DNA of 64,000 nucleotides, from the NCBI GenBank assembly GCA_954871525.1, contig OX940869.1, positions 11,865,001 through 11,929,000 on the forward strand, read 5' to 3'. A program made the position numbers and the translations under genes. This DNA comes from Parietaria judaica (lineage: Eukaryota > Streptophyta > Magnoliopsida > Rosales > Urticaceae). Below are positions 23,922-35,225 of the stretch, in pieces. How positions within the stretch are numbered: the first letter of the stretch is position 1; each line of letters begins with the position of its first letter. Under the pieces are notes generated by a model. It searched no databases, was not told where the DNA came from, and worked only from the letters and a program-made list of their open reading frames with translations.

Positions 23922-24334
23922 GGCCGGGCTGCTAGGCGCAGCCCAGCCCGTGGCAAGGGCTAACCAGGGGCTGCCGCAGCAGCCCCAGGGTCAGAACCCT
24001 AATCGCCACGGGCCAGGCCCGTAGCGAAGCCCATGCCAGGGCGAGGCCCAGGGCGAGACCCTTGCGGGTTGCCCTGGCGCGCAGCGCCTGGGCCTCGCGC
24101 CCTGGCTGCGGCCCACGCTGCCTGGCAGCGGAATGGGCCTCGCGCCCTGGGTGCGGCCCACGCTGCCTGGCAGCGGAATGGGCCTCGCGCCCTGGCAGCA
24201 GCCCACGCTGCTTGGCAGCGGAATGGGCCTGCTGGCCCAGCGCGAGGTGGGCGCTGCCCTGGCCCTCTTCGGCTGGTTGGGCGTGGCCTCTCCTAGGGAT
24301 GTGGGCCCGGGCTTAGGCCCGGAGGGCCCACGTA
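23922..24334 (+). repeat. GC-rich leader block with three 45-bp repeats (Copia B)
   Basis: Units 24093-24137, 24138-24182 and 24183-24227 contain GGCAGCGGAATGGG and CCTCGCGCCCTGG. The block is the counterpart of 6612-7025 in copy A and nearly identical to it, while the flanks are AT-rich. Confidence 0.85.
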
Positions 24335-24887
24335 CATAATTTTTAATTATGGGTCGGAATTTATTCCGACCCGGATCCCTAGAAATAATTAATTATATTC
24401 ATCATAGATATAATTTATTATAACCTATTTTCATAACCCTTAAACATAGAGTCTATGTTTGGATCATTATTAATATGTCATATTTAGGATAGATATAAAT
24501 AATAAAGAGTAAATGTAAATGTGTTTTATTATGAGTCGGAAAAATTTCAATCGTACAATCTTGCCTAAGGAAGAGGGAATCAAAAGTGGGGCCGGTTCAC
24601 CATCCACTTCTGGGTGACCGGTTAGGACCCCTCCCATCAACCTGGAGAGCGTACGAATTGATCTATCACTACCGACAAAATAATAAACACAATAAAAGGG
24701 GATTATTTAATTACGTGACGTAATAAATAAATCCGAAATAAACCATTAATGTGTCATTAATAGTTTATATATTAAGTTTTTATAACTTAGTATAAGAAAT
24801 AAAAAACGTTATCTCCCAAAAACAATGGCAAGTATAGAATACATTAAAGGTCTCCATTATTACTAACACAAGGTCTGCTGACCACAC

Positions 24888-25260
24888 CGCCTCGAGTCAC
24901 CCTAGTGTGTCCATTCCCTAAGGAAGGTGTGCTTGTGGGAGGTTTGACAACGTGATAGTTCCAAAAGAATATGGGGACGGAGGAATCTTGGAAATGGGCC
25001 GCGAGTCACCCTAGTGTGACCATTCCCTAAGGACGACGTTTCCAAGAGGATCCCGAGAACCAAAAATAATGGGTTAAGCTTGCACGGAAGTTGGTGCTTC
25101 CTGACCGTCTATGGTGATAGTTAATAATCATAGAGAACTTGGTGGTTCTTGTTATGAATATTAATTAAGTTTATGACTAAAACTTAGTTTAACCAAACTA
25201 CACGGTTGACACCGCGAGTCACCCTAGAGTGACCATGCCACTAAGGACGGCAACGACGTG
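24888..25260 (+). repeat. three repeated stem-loop-like motifs in Copia B leader
   Basis: CGAGTCACCCTAGTGTG(A/T)CC-type motifs occur near 24892, 25002 and 25214, each followed by CATTCCCTAAGGA or a variant. The same three occur in copy A. Confidence 0.7.
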
Positions 25261-25404
25261 TACAGTCGGTTAAATTATCACGAAATAGTTAAAGGGTTTA
25301 TTTAACGTTTTACCCAGAACATGTTTGCATCATGTAACTATTTCAAATAAAATATTTTTCTAAAACATTCTACCTATAATAAAGTTTAATAAGTTTCTTT
25401 TTCA

Positions 25405-26212
25405 ATGCCAGTTAAAATGTCTAAAGCTATTAATTTCACGGATGATGAAAGAAATTCGGTCAACTCTGATCCTCCATCTGAATTTGAGCTACCAATTTTT
25501 GAAGAAGGCAGTGCTTGGTTTAAGTCTGATAATGAATATGAGTTACTCAGTTTCTTATTAGACCAGTATCCAAACAAAAGCCAATCCTTCAAAGATTTGG
25601 TACTCAAAGCCTCGATGGGTGAAATTGAGAGACTAATGAAAAAGGCGAACAAAGTAACAGATCTTGTCACTCAAGCAATGGCAAAGGATAACAAACGAAA
25701 AACTGAATCGAAAGCTGAACCGGGAAGAAAAGAAAGAAAAGTTGGTTTATCTGCAATGTGCTTCCAATGTGGAACAAGAAAAAGAGTGCGAGGTCAGCTG
25801 CGATGCAGACTGCACATGAGTTCACAAAAGGGTAAAACCTGTTCTGAATTCGAAATGAAATTAGTTTTTTATTGGAGAGATTTAAATCTCAGATCCATAG
25901 ATTAAAATTCTAAACATTGCAAACGTTTTTTTTTTTTACAGAAGTTGCTTCTGCTAAAAAGAAAAACGGAGAAGGAGCTTTATGCATTGAATGCTGGCTC
26001 AAACCAAGAGCAAAAGGACACACCATGTGTCGAGAGCATCTACGGGCTTGGAGAGGTAATGACTCTTCTGTCAACCCCGTAAAATTAGTTTTTTATTGGA
26101 GAGATTTAAATCTCAGATCCATAGATTAAAATACTAATGCTTGTTCATTTTCTTTTCAGGATACAGCGGGAGCTCTGTTGATGAAAACTCAGCAGAAAAC
26201 AAGAGCGGCTAG
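25405..26212 (+). CDS. captured three-exon gene inside Copia B, intact frame
   Basis: Exons 25405-25831, 25942-26055 and 26160-26212 join in phase 1 to a 197-codon frame, matching copy A with a handful of substitutions (for example Val to Phe after KAIN, and Ser to Leu in FKDSVL). Both CX2CX11CX2H motifs (CFQC...CRLH, CIECW...CREH) and both introns are kept. Intron borders are GTAAAA/ACAG and GTAATG/TTTCAG. The gene lies in sense with the LTR promoter at about 23.2 kb, so it could be expressed from it. Low-level differences without stops in either copy suggest it was open until recently. Family not recognised; zinc binding is inferred only from residue spacing. Confidence 0.75.
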
Positions 26213-26516
26213 TACTCGAGTGTCTCGAAGAAAGAAGCATGCAGTTTCTCGATTTAAGTTTATTGTTATCATTATCTTTGCATTGTTAAAACCTCGATTT
26301 ATTTTGGATATTGATTGCACAAAATGATTCTTAGTTAATTAAAAGTTTTTTTTTTTTTTGCAATATCCAGATAAATATAGTGACAATTGTTTTTGTTCCA
26401 TCTATAGTCTTTATTTACTCTAATTGATTTACTTAAATCAAATATCATTTTAATCATGATGATTAAAGAATGATATTAGAGAATACCATTCACAATTAGG
26501 ATCTTGTGAATGATAA

Positions 26517-28248
26517 CAGCGTCTGTTATCAAAAGAGAGTGCCGAAACCACGGTCCCAAATCAGAACCAAGGGGTACTCAGACGTAGTGGGAGGTTCAAA
26601 AGACCTGTTGAGCGCTACGAGCACACCCAGTTGGAATTTCACCTAGCTTTCACGGACACTAGTGTTGAAGATCCCATAGGCTACAAACAAGCTATGGAGG
26701 ATCCTGATAAGGGAGAATGGCAGGAAGCCATGAACCAAGAAATAGAATCTATGGATTCTAATGAAGTCTGGGAACTTGTAGACTTACCGGATGGTTTCAA
26801 AACCATTGGCTGTAAGTGGGTATACAAGCGAAAGAGAGGGGTGGACGGGAAGGTTGAAACCTTCAAGGCTAGACTAGTGGCAAAGGGTTTTACCCAGAGG
26901 GAAGGTATTGATTTCGATGAAACCTTCGCTCCAGTCGCTAAGTTCAAGTCCATCCGGATTCTCATGGCCATAGCATGTAGTCTCAATTATGAGATTTGGC
27001 AGATGGACGTCAAAACCGCATTCCTGAACGGGTACATTGACGAAAAACATCTATATGGACCAACCAGAGGGGTTCGTGCTACAGGGTCAAGAAGGGAAAG
27101 TTTGTAGATTACTTAAATCCATTTATGGATTAAAGCAAGCTTCCAGATCCTGGAATCTGAGGTTTGATGAAACCATCAAAACCTATGGATTCATTCAAAA
27201 TGTCACTGAGGCCTGCATTTATAAACTCAATGACGAAACCGTGGAAATTTTTCTTGTTCTGTACGTCGACGATATTCTTCTCATTGGAAACAGTGTGAAG
27301 AAGCTATCGGACGTAAAAGCGTGGCTATCTATGCAATTCCAAATGAAGGACATGGGAGAAGCCAGCTATGTTCTTGGGATCCGTATATTCAGGGATCTCA
27401 ACAACAGGCTTCTAGCCTTATCGCAAGCAACTTACATTGATAAGGTGCTTGAACGTTTTGCAATGGCAAACTCCAAGGGAGGTAATTTACCAACCAGACA
27501 TGGAGTATTCCTTAGTAGGAAACAATGCCCAACTTCTCCGGAAGAGCAAGACGTGATGAGAAGGATACCCTATGCTTCAGCAGTAGGAAGTCTGATGTAC
27601 GCTATGCAGTGTACTAGGCCAGACATCTGTTACGCTGTGGGAATTGTTAGCAGATATCAATCCAACCCAGGTATGGCTCACTGGACTGCAGTGAAGAACA
27701 TTCTCAAGTATCTTCGGAGAACGAGAAACTATATGTTAGTGTTTTCAGGATCAGAACTGAATCCACTAGGATACACTGATTCAGACTTTATGTATGATAG
27801 AGACGCGAGAAAATCGACGTCAGGAGCAGTGTACACCCTTGCTGGTGGAGCGATATTCTGGAGAAGCATAAAGCAATCCTGTATCGCAGATTCCACCATG
27901 GAAGCTGAATACGTGGCAGCCTGTGAGGCAGCCAAAGAATCAGTTTGGCTCAAGAATTTCTACATAGAACTGGGAGTTGTTCCAGATGTAGATGGGCCCC
28001 AAACACTATACTGTGACAACAGTGGTGCGGTGGCAAATTCTAAAGAGCCCAGAGACCATAACAAGGCAAAACATATAGAACGCAAATACCATCTCATAAG
28101 AGAGATAGTGCGTCGTGGCGACGTAAGGGTTGTGAAAATAGCTTCGGAAGACAATCTGCCTGATCCATTCACAAAGACGTTGCCAGAGAAAATATTCAGG
28201 AGGCATCTGGAGAATATGGGTCTGAAAGACATGGGTCATCTTCTTTAA
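26517..28248 (+). pseudogene. Copia B RT/RNase H with a one-base frameshift
   Basis: The same pol fragment as in copy A. The run of A residues at 27043-27047 has one extra base relative to copy A, which shifts the frame within the RT domain just after the FLNGYIDE block. The second part carries the LVLYVDDILL catalytic motif and RNase H (STMEAEY, YCDNSG) and ends at 28248. No gag, protease or integrase is present upstream. Confidence 0.9.
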
Positions 28249-28252
28249 GTAC

Positions 28253-28263
28253 AAGTGGGAGAT
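28253..28263 (+). other. polypurine tract of Copia B
   Basis: AAGTGGGAGAT immediately precedes TGTTGGACATG of the 3' LTR. Confidence 0.85.
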
Positions 28264-31007
28264 TGTTGGACATGTGTGTCCTTAAACAAGATATTTTATC
28301 CCTTTGTAAAAGATTATGACAAGTCGTTGAATAAAGATGATGCTTATTATGATAATCTTATTATAGTTTCCGGTAGAGTAAAATAGAATGTTTGATTCCT
28401 TAGTCCATGAAGGATGCAATTATGTTATTATTATCACAACAGAGTCAATGTGAGGAAGAATTAATAATCATAATAAATGAACTTAAAATGTCCGTGACCT
28501 GATCAACTGGGTGGGAGCCCATTAATCGTATAAGGTCATTAATGTGACTAAGTGATAATCCTATTCTGGATTTTGTGTGTGTCACACTCACTAGAAGTGC
28601 ATTAAGTATGGAGTGTCTTCATACTGGACTGGACCTGACTTAAACTCCGGAAGTCATCATATAAGACCGTCACTGATAGCTTGGAGTTGAGTCACTAGTA
28701 GATGATCAAATGGATATTCGATCTAAGTCCTGAGTGATCTTGAGTCCAAGCTGCTGACTTGATTGTTCTTTGATTTAACCGTTAAAGAACACGAAATATT
28801 ACAGCTGTTCCCAACACTATTATTTTGGGAACATGAGAGTCAGCAGTAAGGGTAGCTTGGTCATAGACATGGGCATCACACAGCTCTCCTTAGAGTGATG
28901 ATGATTCCCTTGATTGTCGGTGGTGAGAAGTGAGAGATACCCATCCGCAACTTATGAATCGAAACCATAAGTGGGTTACTCATGATATTGCTGACTGAGT
29001 CAAGGAAGTAAATACAATGAGGGGCATAACGGTAAAAACCGCCTGCTCATTTATGAATCATCAAGTGAAAGATCAATAACCCGAATTTGATTGTATCAAT
29101 GGACACCCTGCTATTAGAAAGGGAATAATATATACCGTATCACTAAAGAGTGCAGCCTCGGGTCTATAGTGGAATCACTTCGAGGTTTGACGAACAACTA
29201 GCAGTTCGTTGGAGCTTAAGTGATACGGGTCCATGGTCCCCAGGATAGCTCCGTAACGGATGATACGTACGTGATTAAAATACATTCTGGAAAATGTTTA
29301 ATCATTTGGCTTGACTTATAAAACTGAAAGGTCTGTGTCAGACATCAGATAGTTTTATCGTTGGCGTGGCAAAAGTATCATATTTTGGTACACGAAATTA
29401 ACTGACAAAAAGAAAGTTATAATTTATATTTTCTATCAGCACCATGTTGTTGGAAATTAAATTCTAAGCAACTTTGCTTTTTGAACCAAGTCATTTCGAC
29501 TTACGGTTAGTGATTTATGGATTTTCTAAGTTTGTGATCGGTTCGATAAACTTTGAAATTAAATCACATGTCACGAATTTAAATGATGGTGTGGCACCAT
29601 GACATTTTTATGTGTGATATTGAGATCAGGATTTATTAATATAATTTAATTATTTGAATTTAATTATTAATATCTTATTAATAATTAATTAATAATTAAT
29701 AGATTTATATTAATAAATGAATATATATAATTATATATATTAATATGTGTAAATTCGAATTAGGGTTTGTCATATGAAACCCTAGTTAAATTCGAATAGC
29801 TTGATTTGGTATTTCTATATTTGCGGCATAAGTACCAAATGTTTTGGTACTTTGGCAAATCCCTAAAATCAATATTATCTATTGGATCGGTTATGATTTA
29901 GTATCAACTGTTGGATTAGGATATTGATGAATTCAAAATTAATAACTTGGTGACCAAGTTTTATTTTTCGAATTTGATTAATCAATTATATCCGTTGGAT
30001 CGGTCTAAGATTTAATCTATACCGTCGGATTAAGAATTGATTAATTATATATATATATATATCTATATATATTCGAATTAGGTTTATGGATAAATTCGAA
30101 AAAAATTGTTTTAATAAATTAATTTATCCTAAACTTATTTGATCCATTAGATCGGTTTTAAGAATCATCTCAACCGTTGGATCTAGATAATAATGATTCG
30201 AATTTTATATATATATATATATATATCATAATTCGAATTTTATGATGATAAGAAGATAAGATTGGATTTTTGATTTATCTAAATCTTTCTTATTTAATTA
30301 AATCCCTAATTAATTATATCCATTGGATTTAGATGAGATTAAATCTGGACCATTGGATTGAGATAATTAATTATATTTAATTAATGAAATTCGAATTTAG
30401 GGAGGGAATATCTCCAAATCGGTTACAGTCTTGAGCCTATAAATAGGGAGCTCATTCTACACATTTTTCACACCTTTCCCCAGAGAAAAATTCGAACTCT
30501 CCCTCTCCTTCAGGGTCTGCGAATTTTCTCTCTGATCTCTTCTTCTGGTTCGGCTTAGGAGACTATTTCTCCGGAAGCTTAAAAAGAACCATCAGTTAAA
30601 GTTTTGCGACGGAGTCCTGCCGGCGAAGCCCACGCTTCGGTACGAGGATTCCAGGAGAATATCCCGGAAGATCACGGGAGATTCCCTCAGCAACGGCGGA
30701 GCCCTGCCCGACTCAGAGTGCGCAGCCGAAATCGCCAAACGAGGTACGGCCTTATGCATTGGGTTAATAAATGCAAACATTTACTGCTTTCTATTTATTT
30801 CCAATTATGACTAGTTTATTAATAATGAGTTATGAATATTAAATTGCATAATATTTATCAGATCTTGGGATATGGTTATTATCCGATATTCGGACCGTTG
30901 TTTGGATAACAAGTTTTTCGCTTTAAAATAATTTTTAAATGTTACCCTGACGGTTCGGACGTATAAATCGTGATAATTATACGGAATCCGAGACGTGATT
31001 TCCAACA
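28264..31007 (+). repeat. 3' LTR of Copia B (complete, 2744 bp)
   Basis: Runs from TGTTGGACATGTGTG to GATTTCCAACA. The TATA box CTATAAATAGGGAG lies near 30438. Orientation and sequence match the LTRs of copy A. Confidence 0.94.
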
Positions 31008-32779
31008 TCAGTTTGGGGCGGGTCAGTTTGGGTTGGGCCTTAACGGGTTGGGTTGGGTTTTCGGGTTGGGCAATTTCTGCTCACCCACACGGACGAGTCT
31101 TGCACCCGGTAAGAAAGAATACATTGATTGTAATCCATTAAGCATGCTAAGTTTTAAAAATTAATCTAACTACACCCTGCTTTCCTTATTTATTTACAGC
31201 TGAGTGGTGGAACATATTCGGGGGTGTATGCCCCACGTTGCAGAAGCTAGCAGTAAGGATTTTGTCGCAGACCGCGTCCGCTTCAGCGTGCGAGAGGAGC
31301 TGGAGCACTTTTGCCTTGATCCACACCAAGCTCCGCAATCGTCTGGCATACGCAACACTGGAGAAGCTAGTATTCTGCAACTACAATCAGAAGCTAGCGC
31401 TGCGGGACATAGACCAGGTGGACAAAGCCGATCCTTATGAGTACCTCACCCGGTCTTTGGCGATGGCTTCTGCCGGTTGTGACTTCGAGGACGCAATTGT
31501 AGAGTGGATCCGACCAGTCCACCTCGATGACGAAGAAGGCAACCCAGACCCAGATATCGCTGAGGAGGCTCGATCATTCGGAGTTGTGATCAGCCGAGTC
31601 CTTGGTGAGCAAAGACTCGGTCCTACCACCGACCCCCCGGGAGTTTATGGAGGAGTTGACTGCGGCTCAAACGTTCCTGGCCCCAGTGCCAGTCAGCATC
31701 GTACTCACGCGGCTTCTACTCACCGTACTTCCCCTTCCCATAGCTCTTCGCATGGTGGATGGGGTGGTGGAGGAGGTGGCACCCAGGGAGGATGGGGTGG
31801 TGGAGGAGGTGGCGGCCACGGAGGGTGGGGAACATCTACATATGGAGGGTTTGATACAGGTGATTACCGTTTTTCTTTGACTGTACCGTTTATTTGAATT
31901 TTGTTGATTGCATTGCATGTATATTTGAATGTCAACTAATATGATTACAAAACAGGTGATAGGTATCGCTCCGACCCGAACTACAACATCGACCCCCCAA
32001 ACATGGGATACATTCCCGATCGACAGTATGGCGAACAGCAGTCTCCTGATCCTCCTCAGCAACAAGACGACGCATCTTCTGGTGTTGGATTCTACATGGG
32101 GAGTGGCTATCTCTCTCAGAGTTCGAACCCCGTCGATGATGTCTCTGGGTGGTTAGATACGATGTCAATGGGAACTTCGGTGAGCACTCAGTTTGCAACT
32201 CCGCACCCTGTGTTCGAGAACGGTGTCTGGGCGCATCCGTTGTATCCAAATCGTGCAGGCATCTTCACGGAGCAACACATATATGATTACCACGTGAGTT
32301 ACTTCCGTACGCATTTCGAAGCACATGGCCTGTTTTGGAACACATATCTGAACATGCATATGGAAGCAAGTGGTGCCACCGGTGTTATGGAAGCCCACAG
32401 GAGATCATCGTTTTTCTGAGGTCCGAGAAGTCGGTTTGAGTTTGAGTATTATCTACAATTCTACCTATTACCTATCTATTATGTGTATGAGTTGTTGGAC
32501 TATGTGTTTGATACATTTGTGAGACTATGTTTTATTGGTGTTATAGGACTATGTGTGTATGACTTTATCTTCATATGTTTGTATGATATTATAAAAATAG
32601 TTAGTAAGTTTTCCGTCGATAAGTATCGAAAAGTGTCGATAATCCTCGATAAGTATCGGTAATCGGTAAGCTACAGTATTATTAGTTTTCCGTCGATAAT
32701 CTGGTTATCCGTCGATTAATCCGTCGATAACGGCAAGCGATTTATCGGTTATCTCGATAAGTTGAACCTTGGTTTCGCG

Positions 32780-33130
32780 TGATATATATATATAAAAAAA
32801 AAACATAATTCATTAATATAAAAGGTATCTGTTAGATTAAAATTAGACAATGTGTCGACGTGCAAATAATTTCATTAAGTTTATTACCAATTACTCAACC
32901 TAATATCTAGCGAAATGTAATCACATAAGTTTTTTTTGTTTTTTTTTTAAGAATGTTTTGTTTTACAAATGGGCAACTAATTCTTGGATTTTTACTAGAT
33001 TAAGTACAACTAAACTAACAAAGGCTTCTCAAACTCCCCAATTTAGCACCGCACATAATTTTTCATTATGTTTTTTTTTTTCTTCCCAATATTAATAAAT
33101 AACTCATCATTTTTTATGCATATATAATTT
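32780..33130. other. AT-rich intergenic, no gene seen
   Basis: Immediately right of the hAT1 duplication. Short TA and A/T runs only. Confidence 0.5.
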
Positions 33131-33700
33131 AGGGTTATTACCGATATATGTACCAATTTTTTTTTACGAGTATCTGACCTATGTTATTCTTTTTCACGGT
33201 ATATGTTCCAAAAGTCCAATAAAATACTCAAAGTCAACCTCCGTTAACAATTTCGTCTCTAGACATTAATTTTTTTTTTCACGTGTGACGCTCTTAATAA
33301 AGGTTATTACCAGCCAGTATATGTACCAATTCTTTCTCTAGCATCCGACTTATGTTCCCATCCTTTTTTTTTAAAAAAAAAACATATGATTTTTTAGTCT
33401 TAAGACGGGTTTTAGTTTATGCCACATGTCACGCCCTTAATCAACACATAATATTGTTTATTGATGGCATAAGTACTTAAGATACTTTTTTGCCACATGT
33501 CATGCCCTTAATCAACACATAATACTTATTGATTTTAAAGTTTTTGCCACATGCCACATGCCAAAGTCAACCTCCGTTAACAATTTGTCTCTGGAAGTTA
33601 GTTTTTGCCACATGTCACGCCCTTAATCAACACATAATATTATTTATTGATGGCATAAGTACTTAAGATACTTTTTTGCGACATAAGTACTTTTTTTTTT
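33131..33700. repeat. locally duplicated non-coding repeats
   Basis: GGTTATTACC...TATGTACCAA occurs near 33133 and 33303. AGTCAACCTCCGTTAACAAT occurs near 33231 and 33571. TTTTGCCACATGTCACGCCC occurs two to three times between 33410 and 33630, followed by TTAATCAACACATAATA. These look like a degraded, tandemly duplicated element. No coding content. Confidence 0.6.
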
Positions 33701-34550
33701 CTCTCTTCACGTGCATACAAACAATATATTATCATTACGGCTAAAGTACCAAATTATTTCAGCAAGGTAGAGCTCCTTCTCCTCACTGTACTTCGACGGG
33801 GTGAATTCCGCAACAGGGAATTCGTCGTCGGCTCCTAAGCCGTTGTTCAATTTGTTCACTCTCTGAAGCACTTCCTCCTTTCACCGTTTTCTGAGTTAGT
33901 AATTTAGCCGTAATTATAATACATTGTTTGTATTGTATGTATTTGAAGAGAAAAAAATAGATAATTATGGTGCACATAAAAAAAATAAGTACTCATGTGG
34001 CATGCCCCAATAAATGATATTATATGTTAATCACGAGTGCGGCATGTGGCTGCCAGATGACATGGCATGTGGTGGTTAATATGATGGTACGTGATATTTG
34101 ATTTGAAAATAATAGATGAAAGACTAATTTACCCTTATCATTTCTGAAAATAAAAATTTTAGTTTGTACACGAAAAAAATGAGATCTTATAATAACGAGG
34201 AAAAGAATATTGAATTATCCCCCTATATTATTGTACTCTAATAGAAATATATATACAATTTTTTTTTTTTGAAATTAGATATATATATATTTTTTTTCTT
34301 CTGGAAATATCATATAGAGTAGAAGTCGAATCGAAATAGAGGTTTGTAGTCCACGAACGAAGAAAGAAAACATATAAAATAGCGTAATTCCAAGGAAAAG
34401 CAGGGGTGTTTCTGTAAAAGCACCATTCGACTCTCGTCGATCTCCATCCTCTCCTTTCCTCGTCCCTGCAACACAACACTGAAGAACAAAGAGAGAGAGA
34501 GAAAGAAACTCCACTACCAGAAACACACCAAACCCTAGAGAGAGAGAGCC

Positions 34551-35018
34551 ATGATCAAGCACTGCGAGCTCTGCCATGGCGTCGCCAGGATCTACTGCGA
34601 AGCCGACGACGCCACCCTCTGCTGGAACTGCGACCTCAAGGTGCACGCCGCCAACTTCCTCGTCGCCAGGCACTTGCGCGCCGTCCTCTGCCACGCCTGC
34701 CACTCCCCCACGCCCTGGCTCGCCTCCGGCGCCGACCTCGGCGTCGCCGTCACCGTCTGCGAGGCCTGCGTCGTCGCCGGCCGAAACGCCGGCCGAGTCG
34801 GCGAAGAGATCGACTCCGACAGCGACGAAGAAGAAGGAGGAGGAGAAAGCCAGATGCCGCCGTGGACGGCGTCGTCGTCGGAGACTCCTCCGCCGCCGGC
34901 GAGCTCGTCGAGCGGCGACGAGGACGAGGACGAGAGCGAAGTTTCTTCGAGGAAGCGGGAGGTTTCGTCCAACCCTACCGATCATCAGGTATTCATTCAC
35001 TGTGGATTTTCTTCACTG

Positions 35019-35050
<32 letters not shown>

Positions 35051-35203
35051 GGAACTGATTTCGCAGCCTGTGAGTCATTTTGGCAGGATCATATCGAGTG
35101 TTGGTCTGGTAAAGGGAGATGCTGCTCGGAGTCCGCCATTAGAGCGCGTCTTCTTCGAGAATCAAAAGCTTCGAGAGACCTGGGCTCTTCAAAGCGGTTA
35201 TGA
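34551..35203 (+). CDS. BBX: B-box zinc finger protein, BBX28/29-like
   Basis: Exon 1 (34551-34988, 146 codons) starts MIKHCELCHGVARIYC and holds one B-box: CELC, YCEADDATLCWNCD, VHAANFLVARH, LCHAC. A second, shorter Cys pair (CEAC) follows SPTPW. The tail is acidic and serine-rich (DSDSDEEEGGG, SSGDEDEDE). This matches group V single-B-box proteins of plants, which act in the nucleus in light and temperature signalling, often by binding other regulators. The intron starts GTATTC at 34989. Two acceptors are possible. TTCGCAG (exon from 35067) gives a frame ending at 35225. TTGGCAG (exon from 35087) gives a frame ending SSKRL-stop at 35203, which I slightly prefer. A 29-base A run lies just upstream of the acceptors. 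The 5' leader contains GA repeats; the start is the first ATG after CCCTAGAGAGAGAG. Confidence 0.85.
35018..35048 (+). repeat. poly-A tract in the B-box gene intron
   Basis: About 29 consecutive A residues lie in the middle of the short intron, 20-40 bases before the candidate acceptors, where a T/C-rich tract would be expected. Confidence 0.85.
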
Positions 35204-35225
35204 AATCTTGGCCGTTGATCCATGA

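Larger units (their letters stand above)
22034..31007 (+). mobile_element. Copia LTR retrotransposon B, same family as A, plus strand
   Basis: The order matches Copia A: LTR, primer site, GC-rich leader, stem-loop-like motifs, captured three-exon gene, RT/RNase H, polypurine tract, LTR. The 5' LTR lacks about its first 1.04 kb, so the left junction with hAT2 is a deletion breakpoint, and no target duplication can be recognised. It is inserted in hAT2, whose right end continues at 31008. Copies A and B are inverted relative to each other, about 12 kb apart. Confidence 0.93.
19365..31089 (-). mobile_element. second hAT (Ac-like ends), hAT2, nested in hAT1 exon
   Basis: The left end is TAGGGGTGAGCGTGGGTTGG. 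The right end inverted is TGTGGGTGAGC followed by CCCAACCC-rich sequence, matching the TAGGG-type ends of the Ac subgroup of hAT. Both subterminal regions consist of GGGTTGGGTT words. No clear 8-bp duplication is seen (GCAGCACG left, CGGACGAG right), so one border has probably been altered. It lies in the small third exon of the hAT1 transposase. It contains its own transposase on the minus strand and Copia B. Confidence 0.8.
17494..32419 (+). pseudogene. hAT1 transposase (BED finger, DUF659, hAT dimerisation), split by hAT2
   Basis: Exons inferred from frame continuity and GT-AG borders: 17494-18112, 18201-19249, 19325-19364 (interrupted), about 31090-31108, 31200-31859, 31956-32419. The N-terminus has a BED-type zinc finger (KCNYCGKEI, HLAG, APC). 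Exon 2 has the RNase H-like core with acidic residues in IMSDGWTRPTN and QIVTDNAAAY, and CPAHCVDL. The C-terminal part has EWWNIFGG and ACERSWSTF of the hAT dimerisation region, followed by a Gly-Trp-rich stretch and an extra acidic C-terminal exon. An in-frame TGA at 17902-17904 is the only premature stop in exon 1; the frame continues unchanged after it. The insertion of hAT2 plus Copia B destroys the gene. The start ATG follows a TTTAG acceptor-like site, so an upstream 5'UTR exon is possible. Confidence 0.85.
15747..32771 (+). mobile_element. hAT transposon hAT1, expanded to 17 kb by nested insertions
   Basis: The ends are CAAGGTTCGACTTACCGA and, inverted at the right, CAAGGTTCAACTTATCGA. 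A perfect 8-bp duplication GTTTCGCG flanks it (15739-15746 and 32772-32779). Both subterminal regions are crowded with CGATTATCG / TCGATAA words, as expected for transposase binding sites. The element encodes its own multi-exon transposase, split by hAT2 (19365-31089). Without that insert the element is about 5.3 kb, a normal autonomous hAT size. Confidence 0.93.

Noticed and set aside
19357..31097. An 8-bp duplication for hAT2
   Set aside because: GCAGCACG on the left and CGGACGAG on the right do not match; shifting the border by a few bases did not help, so none is claimed.
34275..35000. Long antisense open frame (241 codons) across the B-box gene
   Set aside because: It mirrors GC-rich coding sequence of the sense B-box exon and shows no domain; the sense frame has a clear zinc finger.
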